A DNA stretch of 54,986 nucleotides from NCBI GenBank assembly GCA_023480665.1, contig JAMCWR010000019.1, positions 7,522 through 62,507 of the forward strand, read 5' to 3'. A model generated the notes under the pieces. The model saw nothing but the letters and a program-made list of their open reading frames with translations, was not told the DNA's origin and did no database searches. Made by a program: the position numbers and the translations under genes. The first letter of the stretch is position 1. The number at the start of each line of letters is the position of its first letter. Below are positions 18,976 to 27,738 of this stretch, one piece after another. The stretch is from Gammaproteobacteria bacterium. Its GTDB lineage: Bacteria > Pseudomonadota > Gammaproteobacteria > UBA9339.

Positions 18976-19089
18976 TGCCCAGAATTTCCCCGTCTTTGCT
19001 TTTTTACCAATTTCGGTGTAGCATCCATTTTTTAAATTACCTCCAATCTTGGTCGCGAGATTGGTTTATTAATATTTGTGGAGATTAAA

Positions 19090-19809
19090 ATGAAAGATAT
19101 TTTTAGCTTAACAGCAACAGCTCGTGCTGATATAGGCAAAGGTGCGAGCCGCCGCCTACGTCATGCTGATAAAGTTCCCGCTATTGTTTACGGTGCTGGA
19201 AAAACACCAGAAACTATAAGCTTAGAGCACAATCAAATATTTAAAGCTTTACAAAATGAAGCTTTTTACTCGCATATTTTAACTTTAGATATTGATGGCA
19301 AAAATGAAAAAGTAATTTTACGTGATTTACAGCGCCATCCATTTAAACCAAGAATTTCCCATGTGGATTTACAACGTGTTAGCGCCACAGAAAAATTTAC
19401 TATGCGCATTCCATTACACTTTAAGGGCGGAGATATTGCGCCTGGTGTAAAACTATCTGCTGGACTTGTTTCACATTTAATGACTGATGTTGAAGTACGT
19501 TGTTTACCTGCAGATTTACCGGAGTTTATTGAGGTTGATTTATCTACGCTTGAACTAAACCAAAGTGTTCACCTTTCGCAATTACAATTATCTAAGGGGG
19601 TTGAACTTGTTGATTTAGCACATGGTGATGATAAGCCAGTTGCAACTATTTACATTCCACGTGCAGTAGTTGAAGAAGAAGTTACCCCAGCTGCTGGCGC
19701 AGTTCCAGTTATTGGCGAAGAAGCTACTGCTGAAGGTGCAGAGGCTGAAGCTAAAGGCGAAGAAGAAAAAGGTAAAGGCAAAGGCGGCGAGAAAGAAAAG
19801 AATAAATAA
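19090..19809 (+). CDS. rplY: 50S ribosomal protein L25/general stress protein Ctc (long form)
   Basis: 239 residues. The N-terminal ~95 residues are the 5S-rRNA-binding L25 domain (GASRRLRHADKVPAIVYGAGK, VILRDLQRHPFKPRISHVD). The second, TL5/Ctc-type domain follows (DIAPGVKLSAGLVSH, LPEFIEVDLSTLE). The last ~40 residues are a Glu/Lys/Gly low-complexity tail. I chose ATG 19090 over the in-frame GTG at 19078 because GGAG sits at 19080-19083, the right distance before 19090, and the protein then starts MKDIFSLTA as in the family. The order rplY-pth-ychF is common in gammaproteobacteria, though here elements of ~215 and ~130 bp are inserted between the genes. A prs gene, often upstream, is absent. 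Confidence 0.95.
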   Translation: MKDIFSLTATARADIGKGASRRLRHADKVPAIVYGAGKTPETISLEHNQIFKALQNEAFYSHILTLDIDGKNEKVILRDLQRHPFKPRISHVDLQRVSATEKFTMRIPLHFKGGDIAPGVKLSAGLVSHLMTDVEVRCLPADLPEFIEVDLSTLELNQSVHLSQLQLSKGVELVDLAHGDDKPVATIYIPRAVVEEEVTPAAGAVPVIGEEATAEGAEAEAKGEEEKGKGKGGEKEKNK

Positions 19810-20035
19810 TTTGTCTAGCACGGCCAAAGCTTACTTTAGGCTTAAATGTAGCTCTTTGACTCACTGCGTAGACTCCTGAGTCAAAATAGGAGGATATTCT
19901 ATAGTGTGCACTAATAACAAATAGCCAATTTGTTGTTAAGTGCCACGAGAATCCTATACTAAGGAGAATCTCCGGCTCGCAAATAGCAACATTCAACCCT
20001 ACGCCGCTTTGGCCGTTTTGAACAAACTTAGGTAA
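19810..20035 (+). mobile_element. ~215-bp MITE with CTAGCACGGCCAAAGC ends, copy 1
   Basis: Begins TTTGTCTAGCACGGCCAAAGC and ends GCTTTGGCCG followed by TTTTGAACAAA, giving imperfect terminal inverted repeats. The interior carries ACTCACTGCGTAGACTCCTG and GCACTAATAACAAATAG. A second copy at 40810-41027 carries the same interior in the opposite orientation. No transposase is encoded, so it would need one supplied in trans. It separates rplY from pth. Confidence 0.75.
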
Positions 20036-20055
20036 ATTTGTCTCTTATTTAACTT

Positions 20056-20646
20056 ATGTACCAAGATCCTATCAAACTAATTGTTGGCTTAGGCAATCCT
20101 GGTCCGCAATATGAAAACACCAGGCACAATGTTGGTGTATGGTGTGTTCATGCTCTAGCTGCAAAATACAATTGCGATTTTAAAATGGAGAGCAAATTCA
20201 AGGGTTATTTTTCTGTATTAGCCACTGAACAACTTAGCTGCAAACTTTTATTACCAACAACTTTTATGAATCTTAGTGGTGAAGCAGTTTTAGCGGTTGC
20301 ACACTTTTATAAAATTTTAGCTCCAGAAATTTTAGTTGTGCATGATGAATTAGATTTTTCCGCTGGAACTATACGGCTAAAAAAATCTGGTGGTGCTAAT
20401 GGCCATAATGGTGTGCAAAATATAATTAATCTGCTTGGTACTCCTGATTTTTATCGCTTACGCATTGGGATAGGTAAACCCTTGCACAAAGATAAGATGC
20501 TTGATTATGTATTAAACGCGCCAAGTAAAACCGAAAAAAATTTAATTCTTGATGCAATTGATCAAGCGGTTGCCATTATGCCTGATTTAATTGTCGGCAA
20601 TATCGACAAGGCTACGCAGATATTGCATAGTGTTAAAAACAATTAA
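20056..20646 (+). CDS. pth: Peptidyl-tRNA hydrolase
   Basis: 196 residues, the usual size. It releases tRNA from peptidyl-tRNA that drops off the ribosome. The family signatures are present: LIVGLGNPGPQYENTRHNVG with the catalytic His of RHNVG, KLLLPTTFMNLSGEAV, VVHDELDFSAGTIRLKKSGG and GANGHNGVQNI. No Shine-Dalgarno sequence is evident before ATG 20056. The adjacent MITE means transcription from rplY may be interrupted. Confidence 0.96.
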   Translation: MYQDPIKLIVGLGNPGPQYENTRHNVGVWCVHALAAKYNCDFKMESKFKGYFSVLATEQLSCKLLLPTTFMNLSGEAVLAVAHFYKILAPEILVVHDELDFSAGTIRLKKSGGANGHNGVQNIINLLGTPDFYRLRIGIGKPLHKDKMLDYVLNAPSKTEKNLILDAIDQAVAIMPDLIVGNIDKATQILHSVKNN

Positions 20647-20770
20647 GAATGAATAATTAATAATTAATAATTAATAATTAAGAATGGTGGTGTCACACAA
20701 AACGTGACGTTTTATATTAAAAAACACGCGAAGCGACAACAATATTCTTAATTCTTCATTCTTAATTTTT
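20641..20770. repeat. ATTAAGAAT palindromic element, copy 1
   Basis: Outer arms read ATTAAGAATGAATAATTAA and, inverted, TTCTTAATTCTTCATTC. The core is TGTCACACAAAACGTGACG (hairpin GTCAC/GTGAC) and ACGCGAAGCGACAACAAT. The left side contains four short TAATTAATAAT-type direct repeats. A second copy lies at 50374-50491 before the transketolase gene. It overlaps the last codons of pth. Confidence 0.75.
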
Positions 20771-20848
20771 TATTTTATTCTGTTCATTGCGTTGGAATAT
20801 GAGTTATTACCTTGGGTTTTAATGGGAAATTATAGGGGGCTTAGTTAT

Positions 20849-21940
20849 ATGGGTTTCAAATGCGGAATAGTTGGTCTACCCAATGTGGGCAAATCCACAG
20901 TTTTTAACGCGCTTACCAAAGCACAAGTTGCAGCGGAAAATTACCCGTTTTGCACTATCGATCCAAATGTTGGCATTGTCCCTGTTCCAGACCAAAGACT
21001 AAAATCTTTAGCTGCTATTGTTAATCCTAAGCAAATAATTTCTGCTGTGGTAGAGTTTGTGGATATTGCCGGAATTGTAAAAGGTGCGGCAAGTGGTGAA
21101 GGTCTAGGCAATAAATTTTTAGCCAATATTCGCGAAACCCAGGCAATTGCTCATGTGGTACGTTGCTTTGAAGATGAAAATGTTATTCATGTTGCAGGAA
21201 AAGTTGATCCACGCTCTGATATAGAAATTATCAACACTGAATTAATTCTAGCTGATCTTGAAACTGTTACTAAGGCTTTACTTAAGGTTGCCAAAGTCGC
21301 CAAAAGTGGTGATAAGCAATCTTTGATTGAGCTGCATGTTTTAGAAAAAATAAAAACCACTCTTGATGCTGGTTTGCCAGCGCGTGCTTGCAAGTTAGAA
21401 GAAGCAGCCGCGCCTATTTTGCAGCAGTTACATTTGCTAACTTTAAAGCCAGTACTTTATATCGCAAATGTCAATGAAAAAGGATTTACTAATAATCCAT
21501 ATTTAGATGAAGTTTATGCATTAGCCGAGCAAGAAAACGCTGTGGTAGTACCTATTTGTGCAACGATGGAAGCTGAAATCATGCAGCTTGAAGAAAACGA
21601 AAAAGAGCTATTTTTAGCTGATTTAGGCTTAAAAGAATCTGGTTTAGATCGTGTAATTCATGCTGGTTACGCATTATTAGGTTTAGAAACTTTTTTTACC
21701 GCTGGTCCCAAAGAAGTCCGCGCTTGGACTATGCCTAAAGGCGCTAAAGCTCCACAAGCTGCTGGAGTGATTCATACTGATTTTGAGCGTGGTTTTATTT
21801 GCGCAGAAATTATTTCTTATGCTGACTATATTCAGTATCAAGGTGAGCATGGAGCAAAAGAAGCTGGCAAACTGCGCCTCGAAGGTAAAAGCTACATAAT
21901 GCAAGACGGCGATGTGGTGCATTTTAGATTTAATGTCTGA
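20849..21940 (+). CDS. ychF: Redox-regulated ribosome-binding ATPase YchF (Obg-like GTPase family)
   Basis: 363 residues, full length. The G1 motif is [16 protein letters not shown]3 is [19 protein letters not shown], and the G4-equivalent NVNEKG replaces NKxD, the feature that makes YchF prefer ATP to GTP. A coiled-coil insertion follows the G domain, and the C-terminus is a TGS domain ([34 protein letters not shown]). I chose ATG 20849, which gives MGFKCGIVG and has AGGGGG at 20834-20839; an in-frame TTG at 20792 lies upstream in repeat-derived DNA and is unlikely. Confidence 0.96.
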   Translation: MGFKCGIVGLPNVGKSTVFNALTKAQVAAENYPFCTIDPNVGIVPVPDQRLKSLAAIVNPKQIISAVVEFVDIAGIVKGAASGEGLGNKFLANIRETQAIAHVVRCFEDENVIHVAGKVDPRSDIEIINTELILADLETVTKALLKVAKVAKSGDKQSLIELHVLEKIKTTLDAGLPARACKLEEAAAPILQQLHLLTLKPVLYIANVNEKGFTNNPYLDEVYALAEQENAVVVPICATMEAEIMQLEENEKELFLADLGLKESGLDRVIHAGYALLGLETFFTAGPKEVRAWTMPKGAKAPQAAGVIHTDFERGFICAEIISYADYIQYQGEHGAKEAGKLRLEGKSYIMQDGDVVHFRFNV

Positions 21941-21987
21941 GAATCCACTTTAGAACGTTATTTATCTAATTTTATCGATATTGTATT

Positions 21988-22085
21988 GTAGGGGCGGGTT
22001 TCTGATGGCATTTATAAAATTGTGGTAACCTTTCCAAATTTAGATTCTATTTAATCGCAACAGTTCCAACACAAACCCGCCCCTA
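21988..22085. repeat. GTAG-GGGCGGG family palindromic element
   Basis: Left end GTAGGGGCGGGTTTCTGAT, core AAATTTAGATTCTATTTAAT, right end CACAAACCCGCCCCTAC followed by the usual flank ATTAACACCGCG. It lies between convergent ychF and epmB, where a long hairpin could end transcription from both sides. Confidence 0.75.
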
Positions 22086-22119
22086 CATTAACACCGCGAT
22101 AAAATAAACTGGCTACGCA

Positions 22120-22962
22120 CTAGACCAACACCTTCGATTTCGCTCCCCTTTTTTCATACACTAATTTTGGCACTAAAAATCCAGGGAGTTTTTCTGTCAT
22201 GATTTTGTGTAGCTTTCTTGCTTGCGTGGATCCAACATAAAAATGCGCTGTGCCTTGCACCTTGTCTAAAAGATGCAAATAATAAGGCAAAATACCCGTA
22301 GCAAATAACTTCTCACTAAGCGCAATTAAAGTTTTTGTATCGTCATTGATCTTTTTTAATAGCACTGACTGGTTGAGCACTAAGATATTCGCACGTTTTA
22401 ATTTTTTAACTGCAGCTGCAACTTTTGTATCAAGTTCTTGTGGATGATTAGAGTGTACTACCATAACTACTGGCAAACGTGTGCTTGTAAGTGCAGTAAT
22501 TAATTGTTGTGTGATAAGTTTTGGCGCAGCAATTGGCACTCGAGTATGCACACGTAAAATTTGTACATGCTTTATTTTAGCAAGTTTATTAATGATTGTG
22601 GCGAGCTCTTGACTTTTAAGCATCAAAGGGTCGCCGCCGCTTAATATTACTTCTTTGATTTCAGGATTTTTAGCAATATAGTTTAATACGCTTTGCCAAT
22701 CAGTTATCATATCGTTTAAGTAACGGCGAAAACAAAATCTGCAGTAAATCGGACAAGTATTGGTTACGAGTAACAACACGCGCCCAAAATATTTATGTAA
22801 CAAACCCGGGATTGGTTGCGCGGTTTTTTCTCCTAGTGGATCTTGTAAAAAACCGGCACGTTTTTGCTGTTCTTTAGCTTGTGGCAAAATTTGTAATAAC
22901 AGAGGATCCAAAGGGTTGTTCGGTATTATTTTCTTTGTGAATTCTTGCTTTTGCTTTCTCAT
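22120..22962 (-). CDS. epmB: EF-P beta-lysylation protein EpmB (KamA-like radical SAM lysine 2,3-aminomutase)
   Basis: 280 residues from ATG 22962 (a GTG at 22977 would add five; an in-frame stop lies directly before it). It converts L-lysine to (R)-beta-lysine, which EpmA attaches to EF-P. The radical-SAM cluster motif CPIYCRFCFRR (CxxxCxxC) is present, along with EVILSGGDPLM, ILRVHTRVPI, LNQSVLLKKIND and DKVQGTAHFYVG. Compared with E. coli EpmB (about 340 residues, from memory) it lacks roughly the first 55 residues and starts at the segment before DPLLLQILPQ. The catalytic part looks complete. It is divergent from efp with only ~50 bp between starts, so the two share a promoter region. Confidence 0.93.
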   Translation of the reverse strand: MRKQKQEFTKKIIPNNPLDPLLLQILPQAKEQQKRAGFLQDPLGEKTAQPIPGLLHKYFGRVLLLVTNTCPIYCRFCFRRYLNDMITDWQSVLNYIAKNPEIKEVILSGGDPLMLKSQELATIINKLAKIKHVQILRVHTRVPIAAPKLITQQLITALTSTRLPVVMVVHSNHPQELDTKVAAAVKKLKRANILVLNQSVLLKKINDDTKTLIALSEKLFATGILPYYLHLLDKVQGTAHFYVGSTQARKLHKIMTEKLPGFLVPKLVYEKRGAKSKVLV

Positions 22963-23011
22963 AACGGTAGTGTACACTCATCTTTTATTTTAACAAAATA
23001 ATGAGGTCGAT

Positions 23012-23578
23012 ATGAGTTCCTATTCAACTAATGAATTCAAAAGCGGTTTAAAAGTAATGCTGGATAATGATCCATGCAGCATTTTGGAAAACGAATACGT
23101 AAAACCTGGCAAAGGCCAAGCTTTTAATCGGGTAAAACTGCGCAATTTAAAAACTGGACGCGTGCTAGAAAAAACTTTTAAATCTGGTGATACTTTGCCT
23201 GGCGCTGATGTTATTGATGTGGAACTGCAATATCTTTATAACGATGGTCAAATGTATAACTTTATGTCACCAGAAACTTTTGAACAATACACAGTTGCTA
23301 AAGATACGGTTGGTGATAGCAGCAAGTGGATTAAAGAACAAGACATTTGTGTCGTGACTTTATGGAACAATTCTGCGATATCAGTAGCACCGCCGATTTT
23401 TGTTACGTTAAAAGTTACTGAAACCGATCCTGGTTTACGCGGCGATACTGCAACTGGCGGTACCAAACCTGCTACCATGGAAACTGGTGCAGTGGTGCGT
23501 GTGCCATTATTTATTAATATTGGCGATGTGTTGAAGATCGATACGCGCACTGGGGAATATATTTCGAGGGTTAAATAA
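23012..23578 (+). CDS. efp: Elongation factor P
   Basis: 188 residues, standard length. It rescues ribosomes stalled at polyproline stretches. The three-domain layout is clear: KOW-like N-domain with the loop [16 protein letters not shown], whose PGKGQ lysine (about residue 34) is the site beta-lysylated by EpmA in gammaproteobacteria, then the OB domains with [19 protein letters not shown] and the C-terminal signature [21 protein letters not shown] at 22 to 12 nt before the ATG serves as ribosome-binding site. It is flanked by its two modifying enzymes, epmB (divergent) and epmA (downstream). Confidence 0.97.
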   Translation: MSSYSTNEFKSGLKVMLDNDPCSILENEYVKPGKGQAFNRVKLRNLKTGRVLEKTFKSGDTLPGADVIDVELQYLYNDGQMYNFMSPETFEQYTVAKDTVGDSSKWIKEQDICVVTLWNNSAISVAPPIFVTLKVTETDPGLRGDTATGGTKPATMETGAVVRVPLFINIGDVLKIDTRTGEYISRVK

Positions 23579-23640
23579 TTGTCGGAATTCACGGCGTGTC
23601 GAGTGCGTTGTTTATTTATCTAATTTTGCCGAGGTGTATT

Positions 23641-23840
23641 GTAGGGGCAGGTTTGTGTTTGAAGTATGGAGTTTTAATAGAATCTAAATTCGTAAAAGTC
23701 ATCTGCAGTTTATTAAATTCTGCAGAAACCTGCCCTCTAGATTTGTGCCGCTACACGGGCGGGTTATAATATTATTGCAATTATTAAATACATTTGGTTT
23801 CCATAGAATTGAGCATTATCAACCACAAACCCGCCCCTAC
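23641..23840. repeat. Two adjacent GTAG-GGGCGGG family elements between efp and epmA
   Basis: Unit 1 (23641-23735) runs GTAGGGGCAGGTTTGTG, core TTTTAATAGAATCTAAATT, end CTGCAGAAACCTGCCC. Unit 2 (23757-23840) runs GGGCGGGTTATAAT to CACAAACCCGCCCCTAC, with a diverged interior, then flank ATTAATATCGCG. A TCTAATTTTGCCGAGGTGTATT flank precedes unit 1, similar to the flank at 21966. The 288-bp gap holds nothing else I can identify. Confidence 0.75.
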
Positions 23841-23866
23841 ATTAATATCGCGAAAATCCCACGAAT

Positions 23867-24805
23867 ATGCTAACAACTAACCCCATCTTCCGTCTCCGCG
23901 CCGAACTCCTTACAAAAATTCGTGCATTTTTTGCAGAGCGCAATGTGCTTGAAGTTGAAACCCCGCTACTATCTGCAAGTACCAATCCCGCTCCACATTT
24001 GCAAAGTTTTACTACTACGCTTGAATTGCAGGGAGCGCCAAAAATCTATTATTTGCAAACCTCACCTGAATTTGCGATGAAACGCTTACTTGCTGCTGGC
24101 AGCGGCGATATCTATCAAATTTGTAAAGCATTTCGTAATCAAGAAATTGGTTCGCTACATAACCCAGAATTTACTATTTTAGAATGGTATCGTATTGGTT
24201 TTGATCATCATGCTTTAATGGATGAGATGGATGAACTATTAAAAAATTTAATCAATGCGCCCAAAGCGAAACGTTTTACTTATAGCGAAATTTTTTCTAA
24301 TTATTTGCAGCTTGATCCTTTTGCTTCTGAGCTTTCGCAACTAAAATTATGCGCTAAAAATAGAGGTTTTGTGTCAATAGAAACTTCTGCAGAAAAAAGC
24401 GTCTGGCTAGAACTGCTTTTTACTAATTTTATCGAACCGCAACTAGGAAAAGAAAATCCAGTATTTATTTATGATTTCCCGAAAGATCAAGCAATGTTAG
24501 CGCGCATTAATCAAGATAATAAAACTGCTGCGCGTTTTGAGGTTTATTATCAAGGTGTAGAATTAGCTAATGGCTTTTATGAATTAAATGCAGCAAAAGA
24601 ACAGCGAGAGCGTTTTCTGCATGATCTTGAAAAGCGCAAGGAACTGCAGTTGCCAACTATTCCGCTTGATGAGAATTTTTTAGCTGCATTAGCTAAGCTT
24701 CCAGATTGTGCTGGAGTGGCGCTTGGCATTGATCGCTTGTTATTACTTGCAAGTGGTAAAACATCAATCAAAGAAGTATTAAGTTTTCCGATAGAGTGTG
24801 CGTAG
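23867..24805 (+). CDS. epmA: EF-P--(R)-beta-lysine ligase EpmA (GenX/PoxA)
   Basis: 312 residues. This is a class II lysyl-tRNA-synthetase core without the anticodon-binding domain, which attaches beta-lysine to EF-P. Visible motifs: motif 1 region VLEVETPLLSASTNPAPHLQ, motif 2 AFRNQEIGSLHNPEFTILEW, the loop GVELANGFYELNAAKEQRER and motif 3 GVALGIDRLLLLA. The start ATG directly follows a palindromic element and lacks a clear Shine-Dalgarno sequence. With epmB and efp it completes the modification pathway in one place; EpmC is not in the window. Confidence 0.95.
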   Translation: MLTTNPIFRLRAELLTKIRAFFAERNVLEVETPLLSASTNPAPHLQSFTTTLELQGAPKIYYLQTSPEFAMKRLLAAGSGDIYQICKAFRNQEIGSLHNPEFTILEWYRIGFDHHALMDEMDELLKNLINAPKAKRFTYSEIFSNYLQLDPFASELSQLKLCAKNRGFVSIETSAEKSVWLELLFTNFIEPQLGKENPVFIYDFPKDQAMLARINQDNKTAARFEVYYQGVELANGFYELNAAKEQRERFLHDLEKRKELQLPTIPLDENFLAALAKLPDCAGVALGIDRLLLLASGKTSIKEVLSFPIECA

Positions 24806-24843
24806 ATGATTACATATTTATCAAATTTCTCGCACAATACATT

Positions 24844-24939
24844 GTAGGGGAGGGTTTGTCATAGACGACTGCGGTGTAAATCGAAACTAAAAATATTGTA
24901 ATATTCTGCGATCTTATCGAGGTCGCAGAAACCTTCCCG
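24844..24939. repeat. GGGAAGGTTT variant palindromic element
   Basis: Left end GTAGGGGAGGGTTTGTCAT, core GACTGCGGTGTAAATCGAAA, then TCTGCGATCTTATCGAGGTC and right end GCAGAAACCTTCCCGTT. It closely matches the copies at 16477-16570 and 47069-47162 (the latter inverted). It is followed by a remnant flank CATTTACATCGAGCCAAAAT, also found at 47163. Confidence 0.75.
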
Positions 24940-25050
24940 TTGGGTGCCATACTGGAATTATTACAACCCCGCACATTTACATCGAGCCAAAATTTGATGT
25001 GAGAAGAAACATAAATAATGTAATTCAGTACATTTTTTTAAAAACAGGTG

Positions 25051-25056
25051 TATAAT
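25051..25056 (+). promoter_or_regulatory. Possible -10 element before the 25089 gene
   Basis: TATAAT lies 33 nt before ATG 25089, after an AT-rich run. No good -35 match is visible at 16-18 bp spacing, so this is a weak call. The gene has a strong ribosome-binding site, GGAGGTGA, at 25079-25086. Confidence 0.35.
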
Positions 25057-25088
25057 TATTTAAAAAATACGGAATATGGAGGTGATTT

Positions 25089-26276
25089 ATGGCATTAAAT
25101 GCAGGCGATTACACAAGAGGGGCAAGTTTAACTGCGACTATATTACTTGCGGCTATGACTTTGTCATATTTTGCTTTATCTTATTTTTCCCTTTTCACCC
25201 TTCGTGGCGTTACTATAACTTTTCCAATAGTTGCTTTTGTTTTTTTGGCTGCTCAAGCTATTAATTCATATTATGAACATGATGTTTTACGCAAAGCAAT
25301 GGAAGACTTCGATACCGTGTCCGCTGGACGAAAAAAAAATCCGCATTTAAAAGTGCAAATAACTTTTTTAATTCTGAGGATCGCTGCTGCAGCTTTTTTA
25401 GTCATCGCAGCATTATTTTTCCCAGCTTTAATTCTTCTAGGATTAACCGCAACTTTATTAGTACAAGTGTTTAGTAGCTATTCAATAAGAAGAAAGTTTG
25501 CAATAGTTGTGAAAAAGATTGGAGAAGACGACCCAATAGCAGTAAGGCTGAATAAATACAATCTTAGTGCTATACCGCAAATAATAATATATTTCGTAGC
25601 ATTTGCAGCTTGTCTACTTGCATTATATCCAGCGGTTGGGCTCAGTGGGCTTTTTTCTGCTGCGATGCAAAGTAAAGTTGCTTTAAGTGTGATAGGCGTG
25701 ACCGGGGCTAGTTTCTTAGGGTTAATTGCTCTTAAATTATATGATATTTCTATATATTTAGGCCATAGACCAAGCGCTTCCTCGTCATCGTCAATTGAAC
25801 GTCAAGATTCAAAAAAATCTGTAGCCTCTGATAGTAGTGATGAAAATGATGAGACGCGAAGACTAATTAACGAGGCTGGCGCAAGTGCAAGTATAAGTTC
25901 AATTCCAGCAGTTACAGAAAAACCACCACTTAGTGCAGCAAATTCGGTAACTACTATCTCTTATGCTAGCATAGGAGAGTCGTTATCAGAATCTAAGGGT
26001 AGTAGAACACCAACGCCACCACATGGATCACCGGTTAATAATGCTGCCGCTCTTTCAGCACCAGCTTCCGGTGGGATGCCACATCTTCAATTGCCACCAC
26101 AACAAATGCCTTCAGCCTCTGTTTCCGTGTCATCAATTGCACAGCCTTCGCATACTGCCTCTGCAACAGCATTTGCGTCATCTCAGGGCCAAGAAAAAGC
26201 TGAAGATACAGAAAGTCTAATATCGAGAGAAGGTGGTCCAGGTAGAGATACTTTGGGTTATCCATTTGATGTTTGA
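25089..26276 (+). CDS. Unknown multi-pass membrane protein with long Ser/Pro/Ala-rich tail
   Basis: 395 residues, not recognised. The N-terminal ~235 residues hold about six hydrophobic spans (SLTATILLAAMTLSYFALSY, ITFPIVAFVFLAAQAI, AAAFLVIAALFFPALILLG, IYFVAFAACLLALYP, VALSVIGVTGASFLGLIAL). Short basic loops separate the spans. From ~residue 240 onward the chain is low-complexity Ser, Ala, Pro and Gln, with an acidic patch (SSDENDETRR), and probably disordered. GGAGGTGA gives an excellent ribosome-binding site for ATG 25089. It is followed by another membrane protein of similar design. Function unknown; a lineage-specific envelope or exported protein is possible. Confidence 0.7.
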   Translation: MALNAGDYTRGASLTATILLAAMTLSYFALSYFSLFTLRGVTITFPIVAFVFLAAQAINSYYEHDVLRKAMEDFDTVSAGRKKNPHLKVQITFLILRIAAAAFLVIAALFFPALILLGLTATLLVQVFSSYSIRRKFAIVVKKIGEDDPIAVRLNKYNLSAIPQIIIYFVAFAACLLALYPAVGLSGLFSAAMQSKVALSVIGVTGASFLGLIALKLYDISIYLGHRPSASSSSSIERQDSKKSVASDSSDENDETRRLINEAGASASISSIPAVTEKPPLSAANSVTTISYASIGESLSESKGSRTPTPPHGSPVNNAAALSAPASGGMPHLQLPPQQMPSASVSVSSIAQPSHTASATAFASSQGQEKAEDTESLISREGGPGRDTLGYPFDV

Positions 26277-26293
26277 GGGGAAAACTAGTTTTT

Positions 26294-26336
26294 GTAGGTT
26301 GAGTTAAGGGTGAGGGATTCGAGCGCGAACCCAACA
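26294..26336. repeat. GTAGGTTGGGTTA palindrome, copy 1
   Basis: GTAGGTTGAGTTA, then GGGATTCGAGCG, then GAACCCAAC: a REP-like imperfect palindrome with a 5' GTAG. The gene at 26355 starts 18 nt after it. A better-preserved copy follows that gene at 27578-27619. Confidence 0.75.
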
Positions 26337-26354
26337 TTTTTTTTGGAGTTTACT

Positions 26355-27572
26355 ATGCTTGCTACAGCTGGAACAAATTTATTTCGTAACATTATTTCTT
26401 TAGCTAATCTGCTCGCTTTTGGAGCTATCGGATTACTTTTTGTTTTAAATGCTTCGTCTCTTGCATTTACTTTAGGTTTTGGTGCATTGTCTTTAGTGTT
26501 AATCACGCAAACGATTTTATTTTGGTATGATTCTGCAGGAAAACGAGAAGGTCGATCTGGGGCAGAAATAGTAGGTGGAGTTTCTTTAATATTATTGGCG
26601 CTAATTGCCTTAACTCTAACCGTTACTGCAAGTTTAGCTACTAGTGGTATTTTAAATACTGCTTCAATAACTCTTGGCGCGATTGCTCCAAGCCTTACTA
26701 CAATACTTGGGATTGGGTTTTCTACTATTCTTGTTGCTACTGCTTTGATTACTGCGTTGCCTTTTATTGGTTATTTATTTACTGAAAAAGACTATGACCA
26801 AGCTAAAAAAAGTGTTCGCAATTTTACATTTTTTGGCTTGACCGCAGTTTTTGTTCCTGTAGCCCTTTTTGTTGCTGCACCAGCATCGGCACTTGCAGTA
26901 ACTATGTGGAGTCTTGCGGCAGTATGTTTAACAGCCATGATGGTTTTTAATGGCAAGGATATTATTTCACCTCGTAGCAGCAGTACAGTAGTGCCAATTA
27001 GTGAAGATTCTAGTAACGCAGGTGAAAGAAAAAAAGCAGTTATCATAGGTAAAGCCCCATCAGACTTGTTTACAACTACAAGTTTGAGTGTTAGTTCAAC
27101 TTCTGCTAAACAGGAATTATTCAAAGAAGAGAAGAGAGAACTCGCCAAGCAATCACTTAATTATAAGTACACAACCGGGACACTATTTGGGCCTCCAAGT
27201 TTGTTAAGTGTTTATAATGAAGATAATCGTGCAACTCAAGATTCTATAAAAGAGTTAACAATTTTGACCGGTAACGAAAATGTGGCTAAGAATATTCTTC
27301 GGGGATTAAGTAGTCATACAAGTCAAAACGATCGTGAATTAATAAGACAATTTAAAGTATATATCGACCTTCCAGAGGCAACACAATCAAGCATCTATGA
27401 GAGTCTTCCTTCTATTCATTTTAATTCTGGTAATAGAGGTAGTACTGCTAGTCAGGGTGATAGTTTGTTGAGTAGTATTGGCACAGGCAGTAGCAGAGAT
27501 TTGAATAGCATTCCGTCACTATCTTCTAGCAACAATAACCAAGCTTCTAGCCAGCCGAAGCCGAATGATTGA
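26355..27572 (+). CDS. Unknown multi-pass membrane protein with polar Ser/Asn-rich tail
   Basis: 405 residues, not recognised. About six hydrophobic spans occupy residues 1-~205 (NIISLANLLAFGAIGLLFVL, LAFTLGFGALSLVLITQTIL, VSLILLALIALTLTVTASLA, ALFVAAPASALAVTMWSLAA). The C-terminal ~200 residues are soluble, with a possibly folded helical part (LTILTGNENVAKNILRGLSS) and a Ser/Asn-rich end. I chose ATG 26355, with GGAG seven nt before it, over the in-frame GTG at 26310, which lies inside a palindromic repeat. Its design resembles the gene just upstream. The gene is framed by two copies of the same REP-like palindrome. Function unknown. Confidence 0.7.
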   Translation: MLATAGTNLFRNIISLANLLAFGAIGLLFVLNASSLAFTLGFGALSLVLITQTILFWYDSAGKREGRSGAEIVGGVSLILLALIALTLTVTASLATSGILNTASITLGAIAPSLTTILGIGFSTILVATALITALPFIGYLFTEKDYDQAKKSVRNFTFFGLTAVFVPVALFVAAPASALAVTMWSLAAVCLTAMMVFNGKDIISPRSSSTVVPISEDSSNAGERKKAVIIGKAPSDLFTTTSLSVSSTSAKQELFKEEKRELAKQSLNYKYTTGTLFGPPSLLSVYNEDNRATQDSIKELTILTGNENVAKNILRGLSSHTSQNDRELIRQFKVYIDLPEATQSSIYESLPSIHFNSGNRGSTASQGDSLLSSIGTGSSRDLNSIPSLSSSNNNQASSQPKPND

Positions 27573-27577
27573 ATATC

Positions 27578-27619
27578 GTAGGTTGGGTTAGCGAGGGATT
27601 CGAGCGTAACCCAACCTAC
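27578..27619. repeat. GTAGGTTGGGTTA palindrome, copy 2
   Basis: Perfect 13-bp arms GTAGGTTGGGTTA and TAACCCAACCTAC around GCGAGGGATTCGAGCG. It begins 5 nt after the stop of the preceding gene and could form a stable hairpin protecting the mRNA 3' end or ending transcription. Confidence 0.85.
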
Positions 27620-27738
27620 TATTTTTATCCTAATTTGCGCTATAACTATTTACTGAAAATTTTGCTGTATTTTTTGGATTAATTTCGATAAATTGCATCA
27701 TTATTATTTCCTAGGTAAAGAAATGCTAAGGGTATATT

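Noticed and set aside
18940..18980. Intrinsic terminator after the 18387 gene
   Set aside because: The hairpin is not followed by a T-run and the same sequence recurs at 36960 in another context, so it is better described as a repeat.
20792..20848. TTG start extending YchF by 19 residues
   Set aside because: The extension comes from repeat-adjacent DNA and is absent from the family; ATG 20849 has a good ribosome-binding site.
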